Shown here: positions 1-9,800 of the stretch, one piece after another
How the letters are laid out: each line of letters begins with the position of its first letter
How positions within the stretch are numbered: position 1 is the stretch's first letter
NCBI RefSeq assembly: GCF_018861865.1
Contig: NZ_JAHLDV010000002.1
Coordinates: 124,001-188,000, forward strand
Direction: 5' to 3'
DNA from: Clostridium frigoris
GTDB taxonomy: Bacteria > Bacillota > Clostridia > Clostridiales > Clostridiaceae
Length of the DNA stretch: 64,000 nt
Position numbers and translations under genes: made by a program
The notes under the pieces: model-generated
Told to the model about the DNA's origin: nothing
Database searches by the model: none
What the model saw: the letters and a program-made list of their open reading frames with translations, nothing else

Positions 1-2
1 GA

Positions 3-149
3 CTATATACATTTACCGGATCATTTAATAATACATGGACTTTGCAAATGGCAGCGCTTATTATAGTAGCAGCGCCAATTGTAATATTATATATATTCCT
101 ACAGAAATACATTATTGACGGAACACTTTCAGGTGGTGTAAAAGGCTAG
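3..149 (+). CDS. C-terminal end of a carbohydrate ABC transporter permease (MalG-like), partial
   Basis: The reading frame enters from the left edge and stops with TAG at 147-149. The visible 48 residues contain a last hydrophobic membrane segment (AALIIVAAPIVILYIFLQ) followed by the tail KYIIDGTLSGGVKG. That tail is typical of the MalG-type inner-membrane permease subunit of sugar ABC importers (family knowledge). Two beta-glucan phosphorylase genes follow about 70 bp downstream in the same direction, so the transporter probably imports the oligosaccharides they cleave. The substrate is inferred from context only. The rest of the gene and its partner permease lie outside the window. Confidence 0.75.
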   Translation, partial: LYTFTGSFNNTWTLQMAALIIVAAPIVILYIFLQKYIIDGTLSGGVKG

Positions 150-218
150 TTATTAAAGTATAAAAATCAAATAGTTATTTAATTGCTATATTATTAATTA
201 GAAAGTCAGGTGAAATTA

Positions 219-3200
219 ATGAAAGTTAAATACAACTTTAATGATAAAAACGAGTTTGTAATTGAGGGATATGATAAAGCAAAGACGTTTGCAAGCTTTT
301 TACCAGGTATTGCAGGAATTGGGGGTATTCCAATGTGGTCTTATTATGCTAACCGTGGGCAGTGTATGGGAAGCTTTGGAGTTAAAGATAAGAACAATAC
401 AATAATGGAATTTTTCCCTGCAAACATGATGTATAAGAACATTGAACTTCAAGGGTTTAGAACTTTCATAAAAATTAATGAAGAAGTACATGAGATCTTC
501 TCTTCAATATCTAGAGATAAAGTTATAAGGCGAATGATAATTGAGAAAAACATATTAAGAATTGAGGAAGTGAATGAAACACTAAAACTAAAAATTACTA
601 TTACTTACTTTACAATGCCTAATGAAAGCTTTGCAGCTATTGTAAGAAAAGTTGAAATTGAAAGCCTTGATGGTAATTTAAAGGAGATAGAAATACTTGA
701 TGGATTAACTCAAATTATTCCTTATGGAGTTAGTAATAGCAGTTATCAGGAGATGTCTAATCTGTTTAGGGCATGGTTTGATGTATATAACCTTGAAAAT
801 AATATTGCGTATTATAAGGTAAGAGCTTCAACTAGTGATTCTTATGAGGTGGAAGAGGTAAATAAGGGTAATTTCTACTTATCTTTTTCGTCAGAAAGTA
901 ATGGTCTTATTTCTCCAATAATAGATATGGACACTATATTTGGAAGTAATACAGCGTTTACTTATCCAGAGGAATGGAATTGTTCATCTAAAGAGATGAT
1001 TTCACGCAAGCAGGTTGCTAAAAATAAGGTTTCAGGAGGCTTTACAGCTATAAGTTCAAAGCTTGAAACTAAAGTTACTATTGTTACATTAATTGGGCAC
1101 ATATCAAGCCCTGAGCTAATAAATGCAAGAATAGAAGATTTTACATTAGAATATATTGAAGATAAAGAAAAAGAAGCTAGAGAACTTATAGATAAATTGC
1201 TATCTGATACAAATACAAAAACCTCAAATCATAAGTTCGATAAATATATTGACCAATGTTATCTTGATAATATTCTTAGAGGAGGATACCCACTAATATA
1301 TAAAGCCGGGAATAAAAATCATGTTTATCATGTTTTTTCAAGAAAGCATGGTGATATGGAAAGGGAATACAACTTCTTTTCCTTGGAACCTGCATACTAT
1401 TCTCAGGGAAATGGAAACTTCAGAGATGTTAATCAAAATCGTAGAAATGATGTGCTTTTTAACCCAGAAGTAAGAGATTTTAATATAAAACAGTTTATGA
1501 GCCTTATCCAGCTGGACGGGTATAATCCACTCTCAGTAAAGGGATCCACCTTCACCTTGAGTAAAGAAGCTCTTAATGAAGTCATGGATTTAGTTAAAAC
1601 TGAGAAAGAAGGAATTACAAAAATACTTGAAGGTGATTTTACTCCGGGAATGCTTATAAACTATGTTGTTAATAATAAAGTTTCTTTAAAGGTTAATAAA
1701 GAAGAGTTGCTCATAAAAGTTCTTGGAAATTCAAAGCAAAATTATGAAGCAGAGCTGGCAGAGGGCTACTGGGTAGATCATTTTACATATAATATTGATT
1801 TAGTGGAGAGCTACCTTCAGATATATCCAGATAAACTTGAAAGTTTTGTTTTTTTAGATAATACTTATCGCTTTTTTGATAGTTCAGTAAGAGTTCTTGC
1901 AAGAATGGATAAATATGTACTTAATAATGGAAAAGTTCGTCAGTATGGATCAGTTATAGAGGATAAAGAAAAATGTCACAAGTTGAATATAAACGATAAG
2001 GACACTAACTGGTTAAAAACAGAAAATGGGTTAGGCAAGATATATGAAACCAATCTGTATGTTAAACTTGTTGCTTTAGCTCTTATAAAGTTTGTATCTT
2101 TAGACCCACTCGGCATGGGGATCGAGATGGAGGCAAATAAGCCTGGTTGGAATGATGCTATGAATGGACTTCCTGGCCTTTTTGGCTCAGGTCTTAGTGA
2201 AACATCAGAACTTAAGAGAATTGTTGAGTTAATCATAAAAATTTCAAAAGAATTTAGTAAAGAAATAATGCTTCCTGAGGAAATCACTGAACTTCTAAGA
2301 CGCAGTGAAGAAGTACTTGATAAGTACATTATGGGAGATTTAACTGATTTTAAGTATTGGGACAAGACCTCCACTCTAAGAGAAATATTCCGTGATAAAA
2401 TCCATTACGGAATAAGTGGTAAAGAAGAAAAGTATTCAACAAAGGCAATTCTAGGGGTTTTTAAAAAATTTAATTTGAAATTAGATAATGGTTTAGACAA
2501 AGCTTTAAAGTACGGAGAGGGTATATATCCAACCTACTTTACTTATGAGGCAAAAGAGTATGAAGTAATTGAAGGAAAGAAAAATCCTATAAATGGCTAT
2601 GAGAATGTAAGAGTAACTGAGTTTAAATGTAATCTACTTCCCCTATTTTTAGAGGGGCCCGCTCGTGCTTTAAAAGTGATTAAGGATGTTAATAAAGCAA
2701 AGTCTCTTTATGATGCTATAAAGCAAAGTGAAATATATGACAATAAACTTAAGATGTATAAGACTTCAGTACCACTTAATGATATTACAAATGAGACAGG
2801 AAGAGTAAGAGCCTTTACTCCAGGGTGGCTTGAAAGAGAATCGATTTTCATGCATATGGAATACAAGTATCTTTTGGCACTTCTAAGGTCAGGATTATAC
2901 GATGAGTACTATGAAGATATACAAACAGCATTTCCTCCCTTTATGAACGCTGAGGTGTACGGGAGAAATATTCTTGAAAATTCATCTTTTATAGCAAGCT
3001 CTGTGAATCCAGATGAAGAAGTTCATGGTCGTGGGTATGTTGCAAGACTAAGCGGATCAACAGCTGAAATGTTAAGTATGTGGTTTATCATGATGGCTGG
3101 TAAACAAGTATTTACTTATGAAAATAATGAATTAAAACTTACATTTAATCCAATATTGCCAGGGTGGCTCTTCAATGAAGAAAGCGTAGTACAATTTAGG

Positions 3201-3401
3201 TTTCTTTCAAAAGTAGACGTAACCTACCATAATCCTAAAAAAATAAATACTTATGGAGAGAATGGCGCAAAAATTTATAAAATTAGTCTTACCACTATAA
3301 AAGAAGAAGTTATTGAAATAAACGGATGTATAATTGATGGGATACATGCAAAAGCGGTAAGAGAAGGAAAAGTTAAATCAGTAGATTTATTTATGAGGTA
3401 G
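219..3401 (+). CDS. Large glycoside phosphorylase, GH94/GH149/GH161 type, probable beta-1,3-oligoglucan phosphorylase
   Basis: A cytoplasmic protein of about 1060 residues with no signal peptide. A GTG at 210 is possible, but AGGTG at 206-210 lies 8 bases before the ATG at 219, so that start is preferred. The middle-to-late region holds GWNDAMNGLPG with Asp near residue 646, at the place of the acid catalyst in inverting (alpha/alpha)6-barrel phosphorylases. The motif differs from the classic GH94 DWNDG, and the length exceeds cellobiose phosphorylase (about 810), resembling the 1,2-beta-oligoglucan or GH149/GH161 beta-1,3-oligoglucan enzymes. With a GH16 glucanase and a second phosphorylase downstream, beta-1,3-oligoglucan phosphorolysis releasing glucose 1-phosphate is the best inference. 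A 1,2-beta-oligoglucan phosphorylase is the main alternative. A 59 bp gap leads to the next gene, consistent with one operon. Confidence 0.7.
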   Translation: MKVKYNFNDKNEFVIEGYDKAKTFASFLPGIAGIGGIPMWSYYANRGQCMGSFGVKDKNNTIMEFFPANMMYKNIELQGFRTFIKINEEVHEIFSSISRDKVIRRMIIEKNILRIEEVNETLKLKITITYFTMPNESFAAIVRKVEIESLDGNLKEIEILDGLTQIIPYGVSNSSYQEMSNLFRAWFDVYNLENNIAYYKVRASTSDSYEVEEVNKGNFYLSFSSESNGLISPIIDMDTIFGSNTAFTYPEEWNCSSKEMISRKQVAKNKVSGGFTAISSKLETKVTIVTLIGHISSPELINARIEDFTLEYIEDKEKEARELIDKLLSDTNTKTSNHKFDKYIDQCYLDNILRGGYPLIYKAGNKNHVYHVFSRKHGDMEREYNFFSLEPAYYSQGNGNFRDVNQNRRNDVLFNPEVRDFNIKQFMSLIQLDGYNPLSVKGSTFTLSKEALNEVMDLVKTEKEGITKILEGDFTPGMLINYVVNNKVSLKVNKEELLIKVLGNSKQNYEAELAEGYWVDHFTYNIDLVESYLQIYPDKLESFVFLDNTYRFFDSSVRVLARMDKYVLNNGKVRQYGSVIEDKEKCHKLNINDKDTNWLKTENGLGKIYETNLYVKLVALALIKFVSLDPLGMGIEMEANKPGWNDAMNGLPGLFGSGLSETSELKRIVELIIKISKEFSKEIMLPEEITELLRRSEEVLDKYIMGDLTDFKYWDKTSTLREIFRDKIHYGISGKEEKYSTKAILGVFKKFNLKLDNGLDKALKYGEGIYPTYFTYEAKEYEVIEGKKNPINGYENVRVTEFKCNLLPLFLEGPARALKVIKDVNKAKSLYDAIKQSEIYDNKLKMYKTSVPLNDITNETGRVRAFTPGWLERESIFMHMEYKYLLALLRSGLYDEYYEDIQTAFPPFMNAEVYGRNILENSSFIASSVNPDEEVHGRGYVARLSGSTAEMLSMWFIMMAGKQVFTYENNELKLTFNPILPGWLFNEESVVQFRFLSKVDVTYHNPKKINTYGENGAKIYKISLTTIKEEVIEINGCIIDGIHAKAVREGKVKSVDLFMR

Positions 3402-3460
3402 ATAAGATAAATATAAAATTACGAGTTTATTATATAAATAAGTTAAAGAGAGGTATTTAT

Positions 3461-6202
3461 ATGAAAGAAAACAGCAAAACGGTTGCATGGAATTTTAAGG
3501 GGGAAAAGGGTGAGTTTTTCTTAAATAATCCGCATAAAACCACTGGATTATATTTTCCACTAGCTAATGAAGGGGGAATGATGAGTTCAATAACACCTTT
3601 ATTAGGTGGAGACATAAAAACTTCTCAAAATACTTTTTTAATGACACCAGTATCAGTTGGAGACTTACATAATTCAAAGAGCTCCAGAAACTTTTGGTTG
3701 AATATTGATAATAGTATTATATGGTCTGCCACAGGGAATTCTTTGAATCAAAATATTTTATGTTTTGAAGAAGAAAGTGAAGAAAGTGTAAAAATGGAAG
3801 CTGGTTTTCTTTGGCAGAAAATAATAAGAGAAAATAGTAAGTTTGGAATTAGGTCGGAAATAACAAATTTTGTACCAGTTAATGATGACAAGGTTGAGTT
3901 AATGAGAGTAACAATAAAAAATATCAAATCTGAGGAGATGAAAATCACCCCTACTGCAGCAGTTCCTATTTATGGGCGTTCGGCAGATAATATAAGAGAT
4001 CACAGGCATGTTACATCACTCCTTAATAAAATATCTACAAATAAATTTGGAGTTTTAGTAAAACCAACTTTTTCTTTTGATGAGAGGGGACATAAACTAA
4101 ATTCAATTTGTTATTCAGTTCAAGCTGTAGAAGACAATGGGAAATATCCTATAGGCTTTTTTCCAATAGAAGAAGATTTTATTGGTGAAGGCGGAAGTTT
4201 AGATTGGCCTGAAGCAGTAGTGAAAAATACAACTAATTATTGTAAAGAAAATAAAAATATAGACGGATATGAGGCTATTGGTGCTATAAGATTTGAGGAT
4301 ATTGTTTTAAAACCTGGAGAAAGTAAATCCTATATAGTAATACTTGGAATTAGTGATAATTCATCTTCAGTTGAAGAATATATTCATACCTATGGGAGTA
4401 TTTTAAAGTTTGAAGAAGAATTTGAAAAAAATAAAAAATATTGGGAGAAAAAATTATCCAGTGTGAGTTTTAAATCTTCAGATAAAAATTTTGATTTATG
4501 GATGAAATGGGTTGAATTTCAACCAATGATGAGAAGAATATATGGGTGTTCATTTTTACCACATCATGATTACGGAAGAGGCGGTAGAGGCTGGAGAGAC
4601 TTGTGGCAGGATTGCCTGGCATTGTTACTACTTAATCCTAAGAAAGTTAGAGAGCTCTTATTAAATAATTATGGCGGAGTAAGGTTTGATGGAAGTAATG
4701 CAACAATAATTGGAAATGAGTCTGGTGAATTTATAGCGGATAGAAATAATATTCCTAGAACATGGATGGATCATGGCGCATGGCCCTATTTTACCACAAA
4801 GCTATATTTGGACCTAAGTGGAGATTTGGACTTCTTGCTACAAGAGCAAGTATATTTTAAGGATAAACAATGTAGTCGTTCAAGGGAAGTTGATAGTAAG
4901 TGGAGCCCGGACGATGGAAGTAATCAAAAGGATGCAGGTGGTAGGATTTATAAAGGAACCATCCTTGAACATATTTTATTAGAACAAGTAACGGCATTTT
5001 ATAATGTAGGAGAGCACAATAATATGAGACTAGAAGGTGCTGATTGGAATGACGGCTTTGATATGGCAGGAGAGAAAGGTGAGAGTGTAACTTTTACAGC
5101 ATTTTATGGAAGTAACCTTATGGATCTAAGCAAATTATTATTAAGTATTAAGGAAAAATTAGGAATTGAAGAGTTAGAAATTGCAAAAGAAATAATGGTA
5201 TTAATAGATTCTATTTCAGGAAAAATAGATTATGATTCTGTGAAGGATAAAAATAGTTTACTAGAAAATTATTTTAAGCTTTGTATTCATGATATATCTG
5301 GAAAAAAGGTTAAAATTGATATTGTGGAACTCTCAAAGGATTTAGAAAGAAAAGCAATTTGGATAACAAATCATATTAGAAAAAATGAATGGATAAAAAA
5401 TTCAGAGGGTTTTGAGTGGTTTAATGGTTACTATGATAATGCTTCAAAAGCTTTAGAAGGAGATTTTCCATCTGGGGTAAGGATGACTTTAACTGGACAA
5501 GTATTTCCTATAATGGGTGGGATAGCTGACGACGAGGAAGTTGAAAAAATAATTTTAGCTACCAATAAATACTTAAGGGATGAAAAAGTTGGAGGAGTTA
5601 GATTAAATACCAACTTCAATGAAGTTAAATTAAACATGGGTAGATGTTTTGGTTTTGCCTTTGGACATAAAGAAAATGGTGCAATGTTTAGCCACATGAC
5701 TATAATGTATATCAATGCATTGTATAAAAGAGGATTTGTAAAAGAAGGGTATGAAATATTAGATACTATTTTCAAACATTGTTGTGATTTTGAAAAAAGT
5801 AGAATTTTCCCTGGTATTCCCGAGTACATTAATGAAAGAGGGAGGGGCATGTATCAATATCTTACCGGTGCTGCAAGTTGGCTTTTAATTACCATGTTAA
5901 ATGAAGTGTATGGAGTAAAAGGTTTACTAGGTGACTTAATGATTCAGCCTAAATTAGTTAAAGATCAATTTGATAACAAATCTGCTTGTTCAGCTTTTAC
6001 AATTTTTAGAGATAAAAAACTAAATGTTGAATATATAAATGAAGATAAATTAGAATACGGTGAATATAAAATTAGCAGTGCTACTTTAGATGGAGAAACT
6101 TTAGAATTAAATCTAGTTAATAAATCTCTAGTTATAGACAAAAAAGTTATTGATGAACTCACGATTAATGTTAAACATCAATTAGTTATAAAACTTAAGT
6201 AA
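3461..6202 (+). CDS. GH94-family phosphorylase, probable laminaribiose (or cellobiose-type) phosphorylase
   Basis: A 913-residue cytoplasmic protein with ribosome site AGAGG before the ATG. It carries the GH94 signature LEGADWNDGFD with the catalytic Asp near residue 531. It also has the conserved catalytic-barrel segments GRGGRGWRDLWQD (about 375) and PDDGSNQKDAGGR (about 488). GH94 enzymes split a beta-linked disaccharide with phosphate to give glucose 1-phosphate and glucose. The length of just over 900 and the GEKGESVTFTAFY stretch after the catalytic motif resemble laminaribiose phosphorylases more than the roughly 810-residue cellobiose enzymes (from memory, not searched). It would finish oligosaccharides left by the upstream enzyme. 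The cupin-like gene follows 20 bp later. Family is confident; substrate is inferred from the locus. Confidence 0.75.
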   Translation: MKENSKTVAWNFKGEKGEFFLNNPHKTTGLYFPLANEGGMMSSITPLLGGDIKTSQNTFLMTPVSVGDLHNSKSSRNFWLNIDNSIIWSATGNSLNQNILCFEEESEESVKMEAGFLWQKIIRENSKFGIRSEITNFVPVNDDKVELMRVTIKNIKSEEMKITPTAAVPIYGRSADNIRDHRHVTSLLNKISTNKFGVLVKPTFSFDERGHKLNSICYSVQAVEDNGKYPIGFFPIEEDFIGEGGSLDWPEAVVKNTTNYCKENKNIDGYEAIGAIRFEDIVLKPGESKSYIVILGISDNSSSVEEYIHTYGSILKFEEEFEKNKKYWEKKLSSVSFKSSDKNFDLWMKWVEFQPMMRRIYGCSFLPHHDYGRGGRGWRDLWQDCLALLLLNPKKVRELLLNNYGGVRFDGSNATIIGNESGEFIADRNNIPRTWMDHGAWPYFTTKLYLDLSGDLDFLLQEQVYFKDKQCSRSREVDSKWSPDDGSNQKDAGGRIYKGTILEHILLEQVTAFYNVGEHNNMRLEGADWNDGFDMAGEKGESVTFTAFYGSNLMDLSKLLLSIKEKLGIEELEIAKEIMVLIDSISGKIDYDSVKDKNSLLENYFKLCIHDISGKKVKIDIVELSKDLERKAIWITNHIRKNEWIKNSEGFEWFNGYYDNASKALEGDFPSGVRMTLTGQVFPIMGGIADDEEVEKIILATNKYLRDEKVGGVRLNTNFNEVKLNMGRCFGFAFGHKENGAMFSHMTIMYINALYKRGFVKEGYEILDTIFKHCCDFEKSRIFPGIPEYINERGRGMYQYLTGAASWLLITMLNEVYGVKGLLGDLMIQPKLVKDQFDNKSACSAFTIFRDKKLNVEYINEDKLEYGEYKISSATLDGETLELNLVNKSLVIDKKVIDELTINVKHQLVIKLK

Positions 6203-6222
6203 AAACAAAAGGAGCTATTAAT

Positions 6223-6636
6223 TTGATAATAGATAAAAGGTTAATTGAAATTAAAGAGTACCAAGGGGACGGCTACAAGCCTCTAATTGACTTTGAAACT
6301 TGGAGAGTAGCAGTACTTAAGTATTGTGATGAATTATTGCCTGCAAAGATAAGTAAATTACAAAAACATGAAGAGTCTGATGAGGTTTTTGTACTGCTTC
6401 AAGGTAGTTGTACACTTTTCATTGCGGATGGGAAAGAGGATTTAGGTACAATTTATCAACAACATATGGAACTTTTAAAGCTATATAATATAAAAAAATC
6501 AACATGGCACTCCCATACTTTAAGTAAAGATGCCGTAGTTTTAATTGTGGAAAATGTTAATACATGCTTAATAAATTCTCCTGAAATTGTTTTAAATGAA
6601 ATTGAAAAAAAGATGATTACCCATGTTAATTATTAA
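6223..6636 (+). CDS. Small cupin-like protein of unknown function
   Basis: A 137-residue protein starting at TTG 6223, supported by AGGAGCT at 6211-6217. The central part (KHEESDEVFVLLQGSCTLFIADG) matches the first cupin motif, with the His/Glu spacing usual for metal or sugar ligands. A later WHSHTLSKDAVVLIVEN segment resembles the second motif, so one jelly-roll barrel is likely. It ends the phosphorylase operon, its stop codon lying inside the terminator hairpin. In this position it could bind or modify a sugar or act as a small sugar-sensing protein, but no specific function is recognised. Confidence 0.6.
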   Translation: MIIDKRLIEIKEYQGDGYKPLIDFETWRVAVLKYCDELLPAKISKLQKHEESDEVFVLLQGSCTLFIADGKEDLGTIYQQHMELLKLYNIKKSTWHSHTLSKDAVVLIVENVNTCLINSPEIVLNEIEKKMITHVNY

Positions 6637-6660
6637 AACATGGGTAATCATCTTTTTTAT
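6611..6660 (+). terminator. Rho-independent terminator of the phosphorylase operon
   Basis: A 16-bp perfect stem (arms 6612-6627 and 6637-6652) with a loop of about 9 bases and a T-rich tail. The cupin gene stop codon lies in the loop. It separates the phosphorylase operon from the GH16 gene. Confidence 0.9.
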
Positions 6661-6739
6661 AATGTATTTCTATGGGTAAAATGATAAGGAGTGCTACACT
6701 TCCGAAATAAAACCACCTAATCAGAATTTTATTATCTTA

Positions 6740-6753
6740 TGTAAACGATTTAA
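6740..6753 (+). promoter_or_regulatory. Candidate cre (CcpA) site upstream of the GH16 gene
   Basis: TGTAAACGATTTAA matches the cre consensus TGWAANCGNTNWCA except near the 3' end (A for C). It lies about 80 bp before the glucanase start, where CcpA control would be expected for a polysaccharide-degrading enzyme. A LacI-family operator is an alternative. Confidence 0.4.
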
Positions 6754-6833
6754 ATGGTATAAAATGAAAATATAATTAGAAAGAGTTTTAGCGGAGATTT
6801 ATAAAATTTGAATAAAGAACGAGGGGGAGAAAA

Positions 6834-9800
6834 ATGAAAAAAACTAATACAAAGATTTTTTCAATATGTTTAGCTGCCACCATGGTAGGTACAAGTAATA
6901 ATTTTGCAACAAGAACTTTAGCAGTTGAAACAACACAACCAACAGTGCAAAGCATTTCGCATAAGGTAACAAAAAAAGTTCCAGGTGTATCAGTAAAAAA
7001 AATAAGCTTAGATAAGAAAATAGATTTACAAGTAGGTACAGGGGCAACGAAGACTACTCAACAATTAGTAGCAACAATAACTCCAACAAATGCTACAAAT
7101 AAAAATGCGACATGGACATCAAGTAATACAAAAGTTGCTAAAGTAAGTGCAACTGGATTAGTAACAGCTGTAAAAGCTGGGAGTGCTAAAATTACAGTAA
7201 TATCAGCAGATGGACATAAGAAAGCAAAATGTAAGGTTACAGTAAAAACCGTTAATGCTACCATTATACCAGTAATAGGGGTGACCTTAGATAAGACAAC
7301 TGTTTCACATTTACCAATAGGAACAGGAGCAACGAAGATAACTCAACAATTAGTAGCAACAATAAGCCCAACAAATGCAACTAATAAAAATGTAACATGG
7401 ACATCAAGTGACACTAGTGTTGCTACAGTGAGTGCAACAGGACTCGTAACAGCTGTAAAAACTGGGAGTGCAACAATTACGGCAACATCAGAAGATGGAG
7501 CAAAGCTAGCAACAAGTGGAATTATAGTAACAGCGTTTACTGCTGGTAGTTCGGATCAAATTGATTCACTATGGACTCAAAAGTGGAATGATGAATTTAG
7601 TGGCACAAATGGTACAACTATTGATGCAAGTAAGTGGATGTTTGATATTGGTAAAGGTCCTAATGGTGATGGTTGGGGAAATAAAGAACTAGAAACTTAT
7701 ACGAACTCTACAGATAATGTATACCAACAAGATGGTAATCTTGTGATAGCTGCTAATAAAGATGCAACAGGTAATATAACTTCTGGTAGAATTAAAACCA
7801 AAGGAAGTTTGGATATGAAATACGGGAGAGTTGACGTAAGAGCTAAGCTTCCAACCGGAACTGGGTATTGGCCTGCTATCTGGATGTTACCTTCTGATAA
7901 TGTTTATGGTATTTGGGCTTCCTCTGGAGAAATGGACATTATGGAAAACAAAGGAAGTTTACCTAATGAAGTATACGGTACTCTTCACTATGGAGCTGCT
8001 TGGCCTAATAACAAATATACAGGTAAAACATATAACTTTCCAAGTGGAACAGATGTAACTAGTTTCCATACTTATTCCATGGAATGGGAGCCAGGGGAAG
8101 TAAGATGGTATGTTGATGGACATCTTTATCAGACACAAAACAACTGGAGTACAACTGATACCAATGGTGAAAAAGTTGCCTTCCCTGCGCCTTTTGATCA
8201 AAACTTTCATCTTATACTAAACCTTGCTTATGGTGGAAATTTTGATGGTGGTAAAGGAGATAAATCTAATATACCAGGTAAAATGGAAGTAGATTATGTT
8301 CGTGCTTATGATCTTACTGGGAGACCATACAAAACGCCGGTTGAACCTAGTGCACCTATTCAAAATGCTGATGCTTCAAAAGAACCACTTTATGATGGAA
8401 ATCGTATTTATAATGGTATATTTGATAAAGGAAGCATTGATCGTATGGCATATTGGAATTTCAATGTAGCAGGAGCAACAGCAACAGCAAGCGTCTCAGA
8501 AGCTACAAGAGAATTGTTTGTTGACGTTAGTAATGGAGGAACAGATAGAGGCGCAATTACTCTAGAGCAAAAGGGAATTCAATTGACGCAAAAAAGTATT
8601 TATGAATTAAAATTTAAGGCTAGAGCAAAGGCAGCAAGAACAATTAAAGTAGGTGTGTTAAGTAAAGATGGTACTGTAAGTTATAATGATGAGCAGACAA
8701 TAAACTTAACAACAGAAATGGAAGAAAAAACATTTAGCTTTACAATGGATGATGCTACGGATCTTGAATCACAGATAGTTTTTGAACTTGGTGGAGACAA
8801 CAATGGAGTGTACATTGATGATGTATCCTTGATTCCAACATATGAGTTTATAGATTATTCAGTAATTGATTGTTATCCACTTAAAAATGGAGATTTTTCG
8901 AAAGGGTTAGATTTATGGACTCCATATCCTAACATAGGAGATGGAGGAGTCTCAACAATTACATCAGCAAATGGTGAAGCTAAAATTTCGGTAACTGCAC
9001 CTGGACCAAATCCTTATTCTGTAATGTTAAATCAAGAAGGACTTAAATTTACAAAGGGTGTTGAATATTTATTAGCCTTTGATGTAAAATCAAGTGCGGC
9101 TAGAAATATTACAGCAACAATTGATAATGCAGATTATGATCAATATTTAAGCAAAACAGTCCAAGCTGGAACGGAATTTACTCATTATGAATATACTTTG
9201 AAGCTAAGTAAGGATGATACAGTTAATTTAAAATTCCTTCTAGGTAATGTGGATGCTGAGGTACCAACCTCTGCACATGATATAATCATTGATAACGTAA
9301 AGCTTGAAGCAAAAAATGCTCCTTTTAAAAATCCACCTACATTAGCACCAAGTGAAACAAATAATAAGCTTACTCAGCCAATAGATGTTAGCTTTAGTGA
9401 TGATGCAGCATGGACAGATGCAATAACATCTGTAAAAATTAATGATACAGTTGTAGCAGCGAATAAATATACAGTATCAGCAGGTAAAATTGCTTTTGCA
9501 ACTGAAAACTTTGCAACTGCTAACGATTATAATATTGTGGTTGTAGCAGATGGGTATGCAAATGCTACTTGTGTGCAAAATATAAAAGCTAATAATGATT
9601 TAATAATTAATAATGGTACATTTGATACAAATGTAGCAGGATGGGAGAATTATATAGCAGATGGTTCAGATGCTGTTATAACTTCAGTTGATGAAAAAAT
9701 GAAAGTTAATTTACCTGGTTATGCCGGTTGGGAAAAATGGTCAACAATGATATTCCAAAACACAATAAAATTAGAAGCAGGAAAGAAATATGTACTAAGT

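Noticed and set aside
1976-2374. Minus-strand open frame of 132 codons inside the first phosphorylase
   Set aside because: Shadow of the real gene; no ribosome site and no recognisable protein text.
5431-5850. Minus-strand open frame inside the GH94 gene
   Set aside because: Antisense to conserved catalytic-barrel sequence; composition not protein-like.
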